A stretch of 64,000 bases of DNA from Thuidium tamariscinum. Taxonomy: Eukaryota; Streptophyta; Bryopsida; Hypnales; Thuidiaceae. Positions within the stretch are counted from its first letter, which is position 1. Each line of letters opens with the position of its first letter. Below the pieces are notes generated by a model, which saw only the letters and a program-made list of their open reading frames with translations, had not been told where the DNA came from and made no database searches. The translations under genes were made by a program, and so were the position numbers. This document shows, piece after piece, positions 36,801 through 47,299 of the stretch. The DNA is taken from contig OX344750.2 of NCBI GenBank assembly GCA_947034885.2, positions 43,944,821-44,008,820 of the forward strand, in the 5' to 3' direction.

Positions 36801-37365
36801 TTTGTTGTATTTGTTCTATTAGCCATAGTAAATCAACCCTCTAAAAGCCCTAATTTTTTTTTAAGAAGGTTACATTTTGTGAGCATGGCTTAGCCAAGCT
36901 CCTCTATATTTTACCCCTTCAATGCCTCAAGTATGTAAGGATGCCATAGACAATAAAGTTCACATTGGATAGTCAAACAATCTTTTAACATATCCAAGAA
37001 TATATTATTTTTTGCATGTAACATTCTAATATCATATCCACATCATTAAATTAAGCTCAAGGTATATTAGATTCTTAAAATTTTATGTTGAATAGTTTAT
37101 CAAAATACCTAGTATACCTAACCAATGTATTTCAACAACTTCCCATTGATTGCACCCTTACTTTAACCCTACAAGGACATTAAGGCCACATAGTGTCCAA
37201 TGGATGACTTTTGAGATCACTTCAGAGATGAAGAATGAACCTACTAGGCCAAATATCCAATCGTTTTTGGTATAGTACTTTGGTGATAGGTCTCATCTGT
37301 CCAAGGTTTGAAAGTTTTTTTTTTCTAACTCCTTATGCACTAGCTACTCAAAAGTTTTTTGATGG
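33831..37365. other. Gene-poor intergenic DNA
   Basis: UreD 3' sequence to about 34.1 kb, then 3.2 kb of AT-rich DNA with no supported gene. About 34900-35600 is slightly less AT-rich and may be a decayed transposable element, but every frame is closed and I could not assign it. Confidence 0.4.
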
Positions 37366-37550
37366 GTCCGCAATGACCCTAAACTACCGGATGATGGTCG
37401 TGAAGTACCCAAAGCGAATGCCGTGGTTGCGGGTTCGATTCCTGGTGGCAGCAGGATCTCTACCTAGCATGAAATCAGCTTCTCCTCCTGACGGACCCCT
37501 TGTAGTGTGTTTCCTCAACACGCTTGTGTCAAAAAAGCATCTCTTGGAAC
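37366..37550 (+). repeat. Possible tRNA-derived SINE fragment
   Basis: Contains a perfect RNA polymerase III B box, GGTTCGATTCC (37432-37442), about 40 bp after a weak A-box-like TGGTCGTGAAG. A GC-richer body and an A-run (CAAAAAAGC) follow. Flanking stems do not fold as an intact tRNA, so a SINE head is more likely than a tRNA gene. Confidence 0.35.
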
Positions 37551-40270
37551 ATCTCTTTTCATGAAAAAGAGCATAATTCTGCTTTATCTTAACTAATGCA
37601 TTACTAAACTTAGCTTAATTTTTACAGGAAATCACTCTTTCTAAAACTTGAGAGTTTTTATCATAGCAAAAACTTCCCAGCAAGTATTTCACATCAAAAT
37701 GCAACACTGTTTATCAAATCAGTCCATTGCCTGGACTATTAGCTATCATATCAAAATAGCTTAGTGCTAAAAATAGCAGCAACTAGCATTATTTTGGCTT
37801 TCCCAGTAAAGCAACCATCTAGTAGTCATCAAAGAGCATATCAAAACCATGCTCATAGAAAAATAGTTTCCAGTAAAGTAAAGAGATATTTTGAAGTATC
37901 AATCAAGATAACAATGTACAAGCTCTTTTTTTCTATAATCCTAGGGAGTTTAGGACAAAGCACCAATTTTGCTTGTTCCAAGTGATTTTATGAGGATAAG
38001 GGCCTCACCTGCACCCATACACAAAAACGAACCATTAGTATGTTTTCGTGCGCATGCGAGGTGTCTACAGCCCTACATCACTTGTCATCGTTTTCGCATA
38101 AAATTACTGAAACAAAGATCAGCACACAACTTAGTAACATCCCTGTGGAATACCAATACAATAAGAATCTAGTTTTGCAAGAGAACCTGACTAGAGGACG
38201 CAGACTGTGAGGAAGCCATGGCTGCTCAAACAGTTCCTTCGTTCCAAACAGGGCAGCAGTAGCTCAAGCAATCAGCCACTAGTAAGCTTGAGAGCAAGCA
38301 CCAATCAGCCAAAAGAACGCTCCGAAAGCCCAGCAAGCTACCAGCTCGTAACTGCTATTTTCGGCCAGTTGAGTGAAGCACTTACAGGACCACGTTTGCA
38401 GACTGTTAAGGTCCTTGAGACTGCTCAAGTACTCATTTATTGTTTTTTGAGTTTTTCATTAGTTGGCAGACTAATGGATGTGGGTTGTCAGCAAGGTGTA
38501 AATTCGAACCCAAACATCAACTTAATTACTCTCAGAATGAAAACCAAATAGCCACCAAATTTTGTCGACTCAACAGCCAAACTTACTGTTGGATGTGTGC
38601 TGCGTGATTAATAGTGTAAGTTTTGGAGGCTAAATAACTCCTTTGCTCAGAGCAATTTTGGAGGTTAAATCATTCCTTCACTCAGAGCAGTTATAAACCC
38701 TCTGTAAGGTATTTTGATATATCATCAAAAATCTTTTAATGGAACTTCGATAAATACAGTAGTATTGTAGATATCACAAGTCCCAGATAAATTAGTAGGT
38801 ACTTTGAAATTCCCTAGCTCATGGAATTTAAAAAAATTCATCCTATTGTAAAACATCATATGAATTTCATAAAGATGAAATTACTAGAATGTGTAACATC
38901 TGGTGTGCATAATATACACATATGAAACTGCCAGATTCATGGTAACTGCTATACTAGTACCTTTTAGGTACATTTACTACCTTAGTCAAATCTTTTGCAA
39001 CAAGGTTCTAGGATACTGCATATATGCAATCGCCTATTGGTTTTCTAGATAAGATTTCAAGCCACTATTTGATTTTAAAGCTTGAATTATGAATCTAGAA
39101 AAAGAAAAAAAGAAAAAAAGAAAAAAAGAAAAAAGTTTTTTGATGGTAGATGAAAATACTGGGTAATATTGTATGAAAGCATTGATACGGCAACAAATGA
39201 AAACTGTTGTGTTACACAATGAATACTTGATTTTCAATTCCCCTCACTAGAAAATCGGAGACAATGCGGTGATAGATTAGTTTGTCAAAATTGCTTTGTG
39301 TCAATGCTCAAGATGTTGCTCCACTGCCGGCAGAATGGTTCTTCAATTTAGTCGCTCGCCCCTTGAAATAGAAACTCCGCATCTAATCAGATGAAGAATT
39401 GATTGCCAAAAGTCTCTTTTCGAAATACCGGTATCAGATGTGGTAAATCAAGTTCTGACCGATAAGCAGTACTCATTGCATAGGTATGCCGGCGTTGCAA
39501 GCCACTGCAAAATCCTTTCAATGCAAAGTTGCACATAATTCTCGGTACCCAACAAGCATACATGCTAATGAAACTTCAAAATCAAAGCGTGACAAAATGA
39601 TCAAACATCTCCAGTGCAAACAGTATTTCAGAAAATGTGCTTCAAATGCAAGAAAATTTGAGAATGTGTATAAGAAGACTGAGATCGGTATTCACAACCC
39701 AGGCTCCATCTTCGTGCCTCACGGGCTTTTCCTTGAGCAGCTCCATCAGCATTCTGAGATTCAGAACCTCTCCAGCGATGCTTTGGACACATTGTCCCGT
39801 TAACACTCTCACAAGATTTGAGTAGTTTGAGACGTCGACTAGTTGGAAAACAAATCTGAAAATGAATACAAGAAATAGAGAATTGGGAAATCGAAATACT
39901 AAGTGAGGCAAGAGGCTTTTGTGACAGATGCACAGTTGCACACATGACACATTGGAATACTTAACGCAAAAACAAGAGGCAAACTATTACACGAGATTTC
40001 TCATTGATTGATGACCAGCCGTGGTATCTCTTGACTGCGAAACATCTGCTGCCAAGAAATAATTCACTTGTCACTGAGATAGACGCTGCAAAGCTCAACG
40101 ATCTAAAATTCCACGTATCTATCGATTCACTAAATGAAGAGATTGGTCTTCAACGTACGAACAATCCATGCTACTTCAGCATCCTTGCAATGAATGGTCC
40201 GCAAGTTGGATTGATTGCATTCCAAAACCACAAAAAAATCTCCTCACGCAGACGAAAATGACTTCAAGTT
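37551..40270. other. Intergenic DNA with a possible exon fragment
   Basis: No complete gene. A short imperfect tandem repeat (GTTTTGGAGG-TAAAT) lies near 38615-38690, and an (AGAAAAAA)n tract at 39100-39136. On the minus strand, about 39640-39857 follows a good acceptor (TTCATTTTCAG) and stays open for some 70 codons with balanced composition (LRMLMELLKEKPVRHEDGAW inside), but I recognise no family. The plus frame 38207-38551 is unassigned. Confidence 0.35.
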
Positions 40271-40502
40271 ATAACCCTGAAACGTCTCAATCTTTTTTTG
40301 AATTTTTGCACATTTTTGCTTATAGCTTTGTACAAATATATTATTTACCAGAATTTAATGAATTTGGTCATTAAGGAAGGTTGTCTCTTCTAGATTCAAG
40401 TGTCACATTTGATAAATGAGAAGTTAATTAATTGGATGAAACAGTGCCTTGAAGTCCTTTGTCATCGTTTAGAATATGGACGTCGGAGTGCTTCAGGGAT
40501 AA
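40271..40502. mobile_element. Small element with CCCTGAA ends and ATAA flanks
   Basis: Left end CCCTGAAACG (from 40275) and right end GCTTCAGGG (to about 40498) form a short inverted repeat, flanked by ATAA on both sides. The interior matches relics at 23540-23830 and 24640-24695. The CCC terminus and a 4-bp TTAA-like duplication suggest kinship with the TTAA elements in this window. Confidence 0.5.
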
Positions 40503-40667
40503 GGGATCTCAATCACATTGACAGCGTTCAATAGAAATGATATTGCTATAAGATGGTCACCTTCAAAATTAATGTACCACTGGCCAAAAACCTCGATCAT
40601 CACCCTCAATACATCTCCAAAATTAATATGTATCTGTGTAGAAGAAATTAATCTAGAACCTTAACCA

Positions 40668-41275
40668 AAAAGAATTTCAACCCTTCATTACTTTTGCATA
40701 TGATCCAAACATTGCATTCTTTAGTGTGTTGGAACCTTTGTTCACTTACCAACAAGGAAATATGAAATGTGACTAGTCTAAAAATAATAACTAAAGATAG
40801 GAATCAAAAGTAGCAACACAAGGGATACCCACCTTTCATTTAGTCGTGTGGGATGGAAAGCAACTATTTCTTGAAAGAGACAACATGTTTTCCTTCCAAA
40901 TATTTAAAAATTATTTTTCTAGACCCCCCACAAAAATGCTACAAGTAGGTTTTAATAAACCAATAGTTTTGTAAGTAATTGCCAAATATCATTACATTTT
41001 TAATGGTTTGGGATAGAACCTCTACTAAAAAACAATTTGATCCTTCATAACTTTTGCATGAAGTATCTAAATGTCACGTTTTTTAGTGCATCAAAACATC
41101 CTTTTACTTGCCAATAAAAAAATATGAAAATCTATCTAGATTAATAATGAAAAACTAGTTGTGTTGGAATACCCTCTTTCTATTTGGTTGTGTAAAATAT
41201 AATGACTATCTTACAAAACACTTAACCCGCTTGCCTTCCAAATTTAAAAAAATTATTGCCCTTGACCCTTACAAG
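40668..41275. repeat. Two tandem relics of the AGGTGGGTACAC MITE
   Basis: 40668-40842 and 41029-41200 both resemble the right half of the MITE at 29199-29475: AACTTTTGCAT, then TTTAGTGxxTxxxAAC, then CACTTxCCAA and ATACCCxC. The DNA after each (CTTCCAAAT-TT-AAAAATTATT) is also shared, so a unit of about 360 bp was duplicated in tandem after insertion. Confidence 0.6.
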
Positions 41276-41468
41276 ATTATTTTTTACAAAATCTTTTAGA
41301 AACCTCCCTTAGATATATGGTATATGCTAACATAATGATGTATACACAGTGAGGATTTATGCATATAAAGTTATAAACATGGCATATAGATTTGTGTACG
41401 GATATTGTATATAGATATTGATATTTGGGAACAATATATAATATATATAACTCAGATATGACATATGG

Positions 41469-41470
<2 letters not shown>

Positions 41471-41508
<38 letters not shown>

Positions 41509-41513
41509 AACAT
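41471..41513. repeat. (AT)n microsatellite
   Basis: About 20 uninterrupted AT dinucleotides, ending at ATATTG. Confidence 0.95.
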
Positions 41514-41739
41514 ATATGCATCTGAATAAAATGTATAATTTGGTGGAATAATGAAAATTAAATAAAATTATTATTTTTTGAATGGAGGTTCCTTTTGAAT
41601 GACTATCCACTCAAAAAGAATAGCGACAAAGGGGAATATCAACTAGAGTAAAATGTGACCCATCCTTTATCATTAAAGTTCTATTGTCCCTTTAGAAGAC
41701 AAAATGTATTTCTTGCAAATTTCTAAGGCCTTCATATTT

Positions 41740-43260
41740 ATCATGATTTTTTAAAAACTTTCTGTGAAGATAGAAAAACACAATAGCTTCATAGAAATAA
41801 ATTTTTTATTTCAATGAGTACCTTAAAATAAAAGTTATGGCAATAAAAGCTTTTTTTAGGTGTAATAGATAGAACCTCCCTACAAAAGATATTGAATTTA
41901 TTTTTCATAGATTGTTATTTCTATGTAAATAGAAAACTTTAATTTGTTCCATTTGGATTTGTTATGCAAAAATTATAGGCAATCTTGTCTTTTGGGCAAT
42001 AATAGCATCTTATTTAAAAAATAATTTGTCGGATTCATTTCTAAATCCAATTTTCACAATTTAAAAAGAAAATCACAAGGTTAAGATCTTCTGCTTTAAC
42101 AACTTCACTTTTGAAATTACTATACTCCAATTTCATCTCCGGCACATTGGCAATTTAGTTTTTTCTTCAACCTATTTCTACTTAACAATTTACTAGGGTC
42201 ATTGCAAGAAACACTGGTCCTATTTCATGTCACAATGAGAACCACTTTTTTGTTGTCTACTACAACTTTTGGAGATTAAGTCCAATGAACATGAAATTTT
42301 TATAGAACATACCTAACTTGAAGGCTATTAGATCCCTTATTTTTCAGAAATTAAAAAAAAAAAACAATTTATATTTAAAAATCATTTTTATTGAGCGTCA
42401 CAATTTGAAGTTTACAAAAATCACTACGTTATGAGTGCCCAAATTTAATGATTTATAAACAAAAATTTCATGGTCTATACATATAAGTGTAAAACTTATA
42501 ACTTTTGAATGAAATCCAAAAATATGTTATTTCATATCCTTCACATGAGTGCAAATTTTTTTCTGTTGTGCACAATTTCTGAACATTGAAGATGGTTCTA
42601 AGATTTTTCTTTTGGTGAAATCTCATCAAAATCAACTCTTTAAGAATGGAAAATTTTTAGTTTTAAATAAAATTGATTTTCCTATTTTTTACAAATTAAA
42701 ATGTAAAAGTACCAATTTTCATGAGATTTTGCACTTTTCTAGTTAACCTGCTTAGAGATTTTTCCTATAATTTTTCTTCCTAGGGTACCTTCTTTTTAAA
42801 AATATATACTTGAAAAATATTTTTTATTATTAAATTTTTTTTTTTCTAATTTTAAAGCCCTCCCGAAGGAAAAAAAGAGTACTGTAAAAATGCTACGCTT
42901 TTTGGACGGTGTTTCTTGCAATGACCCTCTAATGAGTGAAAATTAAGTGTTCTTAAAGAAAATCCTATATTTTCAAATTGATTCTTCAACATAAAAAATT
43001 TGAAACTCAAAATCACTAATGCAAAATTTTAACTTAAGATGGTTTAAAGCCAAAAAATGTACTTGAGCAAGGTACAAAAAAACTTTTTTCTTTCCTAGAA
43101 ATACAAACATCTTATAATATATGAAGTTAAAGTTTCTAAAGTTTCTTCCACACCTTTTTATATTAGTCTAGTACAAGATCCTATGGTTAGGTATTTAAAA
43201 CAATATATCCTAAAGTTTTTACACTTTACAATAGAAAAGGTAGTTTTGAGTGGTTTTTAA
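41740..43260. mobile_element. Diverged piggyBac-like element, split by a nested insertion
   Basis: Collinear with 19556-20476 once 42194-42928 is removed. The left part shares GATAGAAAA, AAAAGTTATG, TTCCATTTGGATT and AATTTTCACAATTT. The right part shares ACAAGATCCTATGGTTAG and TTTTGAGTGGTTTT. The terminal inverted repeats are eroded, so both ends are approximate. No coding frame. Confidence 0.6.
42194..42929 (+). mobile_element. 735-bp inverted-repeat element, copy 1 (nested)
   Basis: Ends GGGTCATTGCAAGAAACACT and its near complement GGTGTTTCTTGCAATGACCC enclose about 735 bp. Flanking bases support a 3-bp CTA duplication at a site that is continuous in the homologous element at 20.1 kb. The interior is related, in inverted orientation, to 57096-57829. 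The frames inside (such as 42549-42746) have no recognisable domain. Superfamily not determined. Confidence 0.78.
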
Positions 43261-43384
43261 TAGAAATCAAGCCTTACAGCTTTAGAAATTCATTTTGAAA
43301 TACTTGAGTCTATAACCATATATTCAAACTTCAAGATACTCAACTTTGGATACCACATTTTGTAAATTAAATTAAATGGAATTA

Positions 43385-43401
43385 TTATTATTATTATTAT
43401 T
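43385..43401. repeat. (ATT)n microsatellite
   Basis: A short run of about six ATT units. Confidence 0.8.
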
Positions 43402-44119
43402 CAAAGATGAATCACAACGCTTCTATAAGTTGTTGAAGATAATTTCATAAAATTATTGATATTTTTGAAGAATAAACAAGAGGAATTCATATCAAATGCA
43501 AGATAAGTACAAACAATTTAAAAGTTTCACTACAAAGGTTGAATATTTTGGTGCCAATCAATTTCCTAGTGTTATTCTATAATTATAAATCTTGATAATA
43601 GGCATGAAGTTCAAATAGTCATTAATTATTCAATTAGGGAAGTTTTTGAATATTTCAAAAATTAAAGAAAAACCTTGCTCAATAAGCTTCATTTTAGTAA
43701 TTGGGATTACATTTTTTTTAAATCATTTTAGAGCCTATAATTTTAAATGTTAATTTGTGGAGAGGTAGAAATTGCCAAACACACTAGAAAGATAATTTTG
43801 TGATTTATTTACCTTCTATCACCTTTTTTTCTAGAAAATTATATTGACAAACATTCAAAAAAGTGGTACATACTTATTCAATAAACTCTCAAACAAAATT
43901 GTATGAAGAGGCATCCTTTTTTCAATAAGAAGGAAGGTTAGTTTAGTTTAACCATCCATCACCCATTTAGGCCTACTTACTAAATTTTTCAAGTTAAGGT
44001 TGAGACACCTCAAAACACACAATACATAATGTGAATGTTTATTTTTGCTTGATTGCAAACCAAATATCTATCTCGAACTAACAATAGGTTTGATATATGT
44101 TAAAAATTCAAGAAGAAAT
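43402..44119. other. AT-rich gene-free DNA
   Basis: No coding frame, RNA gene or clean repeat seen. Confidence 0.45.
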
Positions 44120-44277
44120 TAACCCTTGAATGCCACTGCAGATGTTTGGTATCCTATGAATGACAAAGGATCTTTCCTTGTAGGACAAAAGTGCAACTTT
44201 TTATTCAAAGTAGATGATATCACACGGTATCAAAATGCATTATTTCCACGTCCACCAGTCCATCCTTCAAGGGTTAA
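44120..44277. mobile_element. TTAA-flanked MITE, copy C of the CCCTTGAA family
   Basis: The best-preserved ends of the family: CCCTTGAATG starts at 44124, CATCCTTCAAGGG ends at 44273, and TTAA lies on both sides (44120-44123 and 44274-44277). About 150 bp; internally deleted relative to the copies at 597-825 and about 21345-21568. Confidence 0.75.
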
Positions 44278-44607
44278 AGAGTGACTACTTCATGAGTCAC
44301 ATTGAATTACAATATGACATGCGTTTTGCAATTGGCATCCAACTACTGGACAACCCAGTCCACGTTGAATCTCATTATAATTTCAATGGCATTTCATACT
44401 CTGGCAATTGATCTGAGGACTATTCTCATTCTACTGGTAACAAAATTGCAACTCACGAGCTAGCTCATGGCATTGATTGCCGAGGCGGTAGTAAAGCGGC
44501 GCAGGTGAGTATGCGTGGTGGCTGAAGTGGTTCGGCGAGCCAAGAAGATCATAATCTTAGGCCTTTCTAATCCTTGAATTCAGAAACAGATTCCATTGCT
44601 CTTGCTA

Positions 44608-45021
44608 TCAATTGTTTTCCTCATCCAACACAACAACAGCCATGCCTAGATCTCTCCCCGCACTGGGTTCCTCCTTCGAACGCGGCGCTGCTGCTGCAAA
44701 TGCCGCAGTGTCGGAACAATCCAGCATGTTGTCGTCGTCATCCCATCTGGGCTGCACCTCCTCCGCTGTTGGCAAGCGAAGCACCAACGCTCCGTGGGTG
44801 TCATCGAACGTCGGAGTCACGTCGGCGTCGCTGCTCAACATGGTGGAGCACACGGGGCACGGCATGGCTTGGCCTTGCAGGAAATTGTACACGCAGGGCC
44901 AGCAGAAACAGTGGCCGCAGGCCGTCAACACGGGATTGATCGGGGGGTCCAGCGCACATAGATCGCACGCCATGACTTGCATCTCCGACAACTGATCACA
45001 AAAAACACTCCCGAACTCCAT
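44608..45021 (-). CDS. RING-finger E3 ubiquitin ligase-like protein, copy 1
   Basis: Intronless, 137 residues. The C3HC4 RING is complete: C19-x2-C22, C35-x-H37-x2-C40-x2-C43, C55-x2-C58. The sequence around it (PVLTACGHCFCWPCVYNFL) resembles the RMA/RNF5 class of ER-associated E3 ligases. Unlike RMA proteins there is no C-terminal membrane helix. The tail (about 65-137) has FDDTHGALVLRLP, an acidic DDDD stretch and an Ala-rich run. The probable role is to bring an E2 to an unknown substrate (family knowledge; substrate not inferable). Paired with a paralogue 2.28 kb away on the same strand. The start ATG is shared by both copies. Confidence 0.85.
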   Translation of the reverse strand: MEFGSVFCDQLSEMQVMACDLCALDPPINPVLTACGHCFCWPCVYNFLQGQAMPCPVCSTMLSSDADVTPTFDDTHGALVLRLPTAEEVQPRWDDDDNMLDCSDTAAFAAAAPRSKEEPSAGRDLGMAVVVLDEENN

Positions 45022-46891
45022 GGTTTTAGCTAGGATGGGTGCAAACCCCAGCTACGGTAGCTACGGACCTAAAGAGCGCTCGCTGTAACAATGGCGAGCA
45101 CAAATGCAGCCACTAGAAAATTCTGACAGCCTGAGAGCTCAAAGCTCAGCAGATGAAGTAGAAATGAATCTCACGCACCATAGTCACGGTCCTTTGTAGA
45201 GCCAACGTACCGCATGAACTCTCAAGCCTCGGTTGTGGAAATTTGGAGCTATGGAATCCTCGGTAGTCGGTGGTAGTGAAAGTCCTCCCGAGGCTTGGTC
45301 AGAGATTGTTGGTAGTAGTGGTCGCACCGCATGCACCCTGGAACTTCGCAACAAAAAAATGAATTATCCATCACAAACGATCGAATGATGTACCCATGTA
45401 TTGCACCATGATCTACTTTTGTGATTGCTATTAATTAAAAAATACGATGACTCTGCGTGTTCACAAGCAGACTTCATCGATGAAACAACAAATCAACAGG
45501 CATGGTCAAGAAAGATCAATTGTTCAAACGTCTCTAGGTGCCGCTACATTCTAGTTCTAACTTGACCTCTTCAATCGTCTTCCACTTAATTGAATCAAAA
45601 GAACTTGAGTACCATAATTACCAATTCGTCTGCTGTTAGCATAAATTTTCCAGCTTTCATGTGAACTTACTGGTGGAAATTGAGATTCATCTGCTGTGAG
45701 ACAATGTTGACCTGAATCTTCAATTATCAAACCAGGACACTCAAGAAAAGATCTTCTGACATTTGGTTGCAATTTACCTTTCCAAACGGAGCTCTGAGGT
45801 CGGCCAACAAATTAATTGAATGGAATATGAACGCTGCTCCCAAGGCACACGGACTCGGTATTACAAGTTCGAAAGCACTGGCTGTGGATTCTATTGCGAT
45901 TGATTTGCTCGGTTGGAGGCAACCAGCCATATTAAAATGTACACCTTAAAAGTCAATATTTGATCAATTTGTTATTTGGTCAAAAAATTTGATCTCTGAC
46001 AACGTTCTGATAGCAGAGATTCTTCTTTCAACTACTTAAAAGGACAATATCATTAAATGGGTGCTGTTCTCATACTTTAATTGGGGACCAATAAACTTCA
46101 AATTAGAAAAATATATTAGATGAAACTGCCAGATAATGGATGAAAACAAAACCATGTAAATGTGATATATGCCTGCTAATATGATATTTTCTATCCAATA
46201 GGTGGATGAATGTTGAAATTTAGAATTATTTCACTCTAACATTTACTACTGAGTATTGCCACTTTGGCGTTTCACAAAAAATGAAAAAACAGACAAACTG
46301 TTCTACACCCAGATGACTCCATCCACATCCTCTTCAGCTTAATTACTAGATGAAGAAGGTCTCTAAGGTGACATGACGCAGCATGACCATCCTAGTTTGG
46401 ATTGAAGGAAAGAGGTACACTTGCCATTGCGTAATTCAATAACAAACATACCATCACCGTAAGATGTAACAAAATTGACCGTCTAATTTACTTCAACGAT
46501 ATTAAACTTTGTAAAATCCTTAGTTTGATGTGGCTTTTTTATACGATTCTTATAATTCTCTGACATGAAAACAAATAGAAATAGAACTCAAAATGAAAAC
46601 AAATAGAGTGACATTGGGTTACAGTATGACATGTTGAATCTCATTACAATTTCAATGGCATGCTAGACTGGCATTGATCTGAAGCCTGTTCTCATTGTAA
46701 TGGTCATAAAATTGCAACTCACGAGCTAGCTAAGAGCTATCTCATTGATTGCCGAGGCGGTAGTAAGCAAAACGGCACAATTAATTGAGTATGTATCACG
46801 GCTGAAGTCGTTCGGCAATAGAAGGAGATCTATCATGCATTCTTGGCCACTTTCAATCTTAGAATTTAGACACAGATTGCAGTTTCCGACC

Positions 46892-47299
46892 CTAGATTTT
46901 GGTTTCCTCATCGAACACAACGACAGCCACGTCTATCGCACTGGGCTCCTCCTTCGAACGCGGCGCTGCTGGTGCAAATGCCGCAGTGTCGGACGAATCC
47001 AGCATGTTGTCGTCGTCATCCCATCTCGGCTGCACCTCCTCCGCTGTTGGCAAGCGAAGCACCAACGCTCCGTGGGTGTCATCGAACGTCGGAGTCACAT
47101 TGGCGTCGCTGCTCAACATGGTGGCGCACATGGGGCACGGCATGGCTTGGCCTTGCAGGAATTTGTACACGCAGGGCCAGCAGAAACAGTGGCCGCAGGC
47201 CGTCAACACGGGATTGATCGGGGGGTCCAGCGCACATACATCGCACGCCATGACTTGCACCTCCGACAACTGATCACAAAAGAAACTCCCGAACTCCAT
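46892..47299 (-). CDS. RING-finger E3 ubiquitin ligase-like protein, copy 2
   Basis: Intronless, 135 residues, tandem paralogue of the gene at 44608-45021. All eight zinc ligands are kept (C19, C22, C35, H37, C40, C43, C55, C58). Over residues 1-115 the two differ at roughly a dozen positions, mostly conservative (V6F, M14V, L21V, N46K, V57M). The last 20 residues are rewritten by indels: GRDLGMAVVVLDEENN in copy 1 against AIDVAVVVFDEETKI here. The 5' flank is less altered than copy 1 and keeps a longer open stretch (47482-47883), which I read as untranslated. Confidence 0.85.
   Translation of the reverse strand: MEFGSFFCDQLSEVQVMACDVCALDPPINPVLTACGHCFCWPCVYKFLQGQAMPCPMCATMLSSDANVTPTFDDTHGALVLRLPTAEEVQPRWDDDDNMLDSSDTAAFAPAAPRSKEEPSAIDVAVVVFDEETKI

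Noticed and set aside
37391..37450. Possible tRNA gene
   Set aside because: Only the B box is good. I could not form an acceptor stem or a proper T stem around it.
44612..44995. Plus-strand frame opposite RING copy 1 (and its equivalent at 46899-47273)
   Set aside because: It is antisense to a frame with a complete C3HC4 RING. Its Ser-rich product has no domain and arises from codon bias of the real gene.
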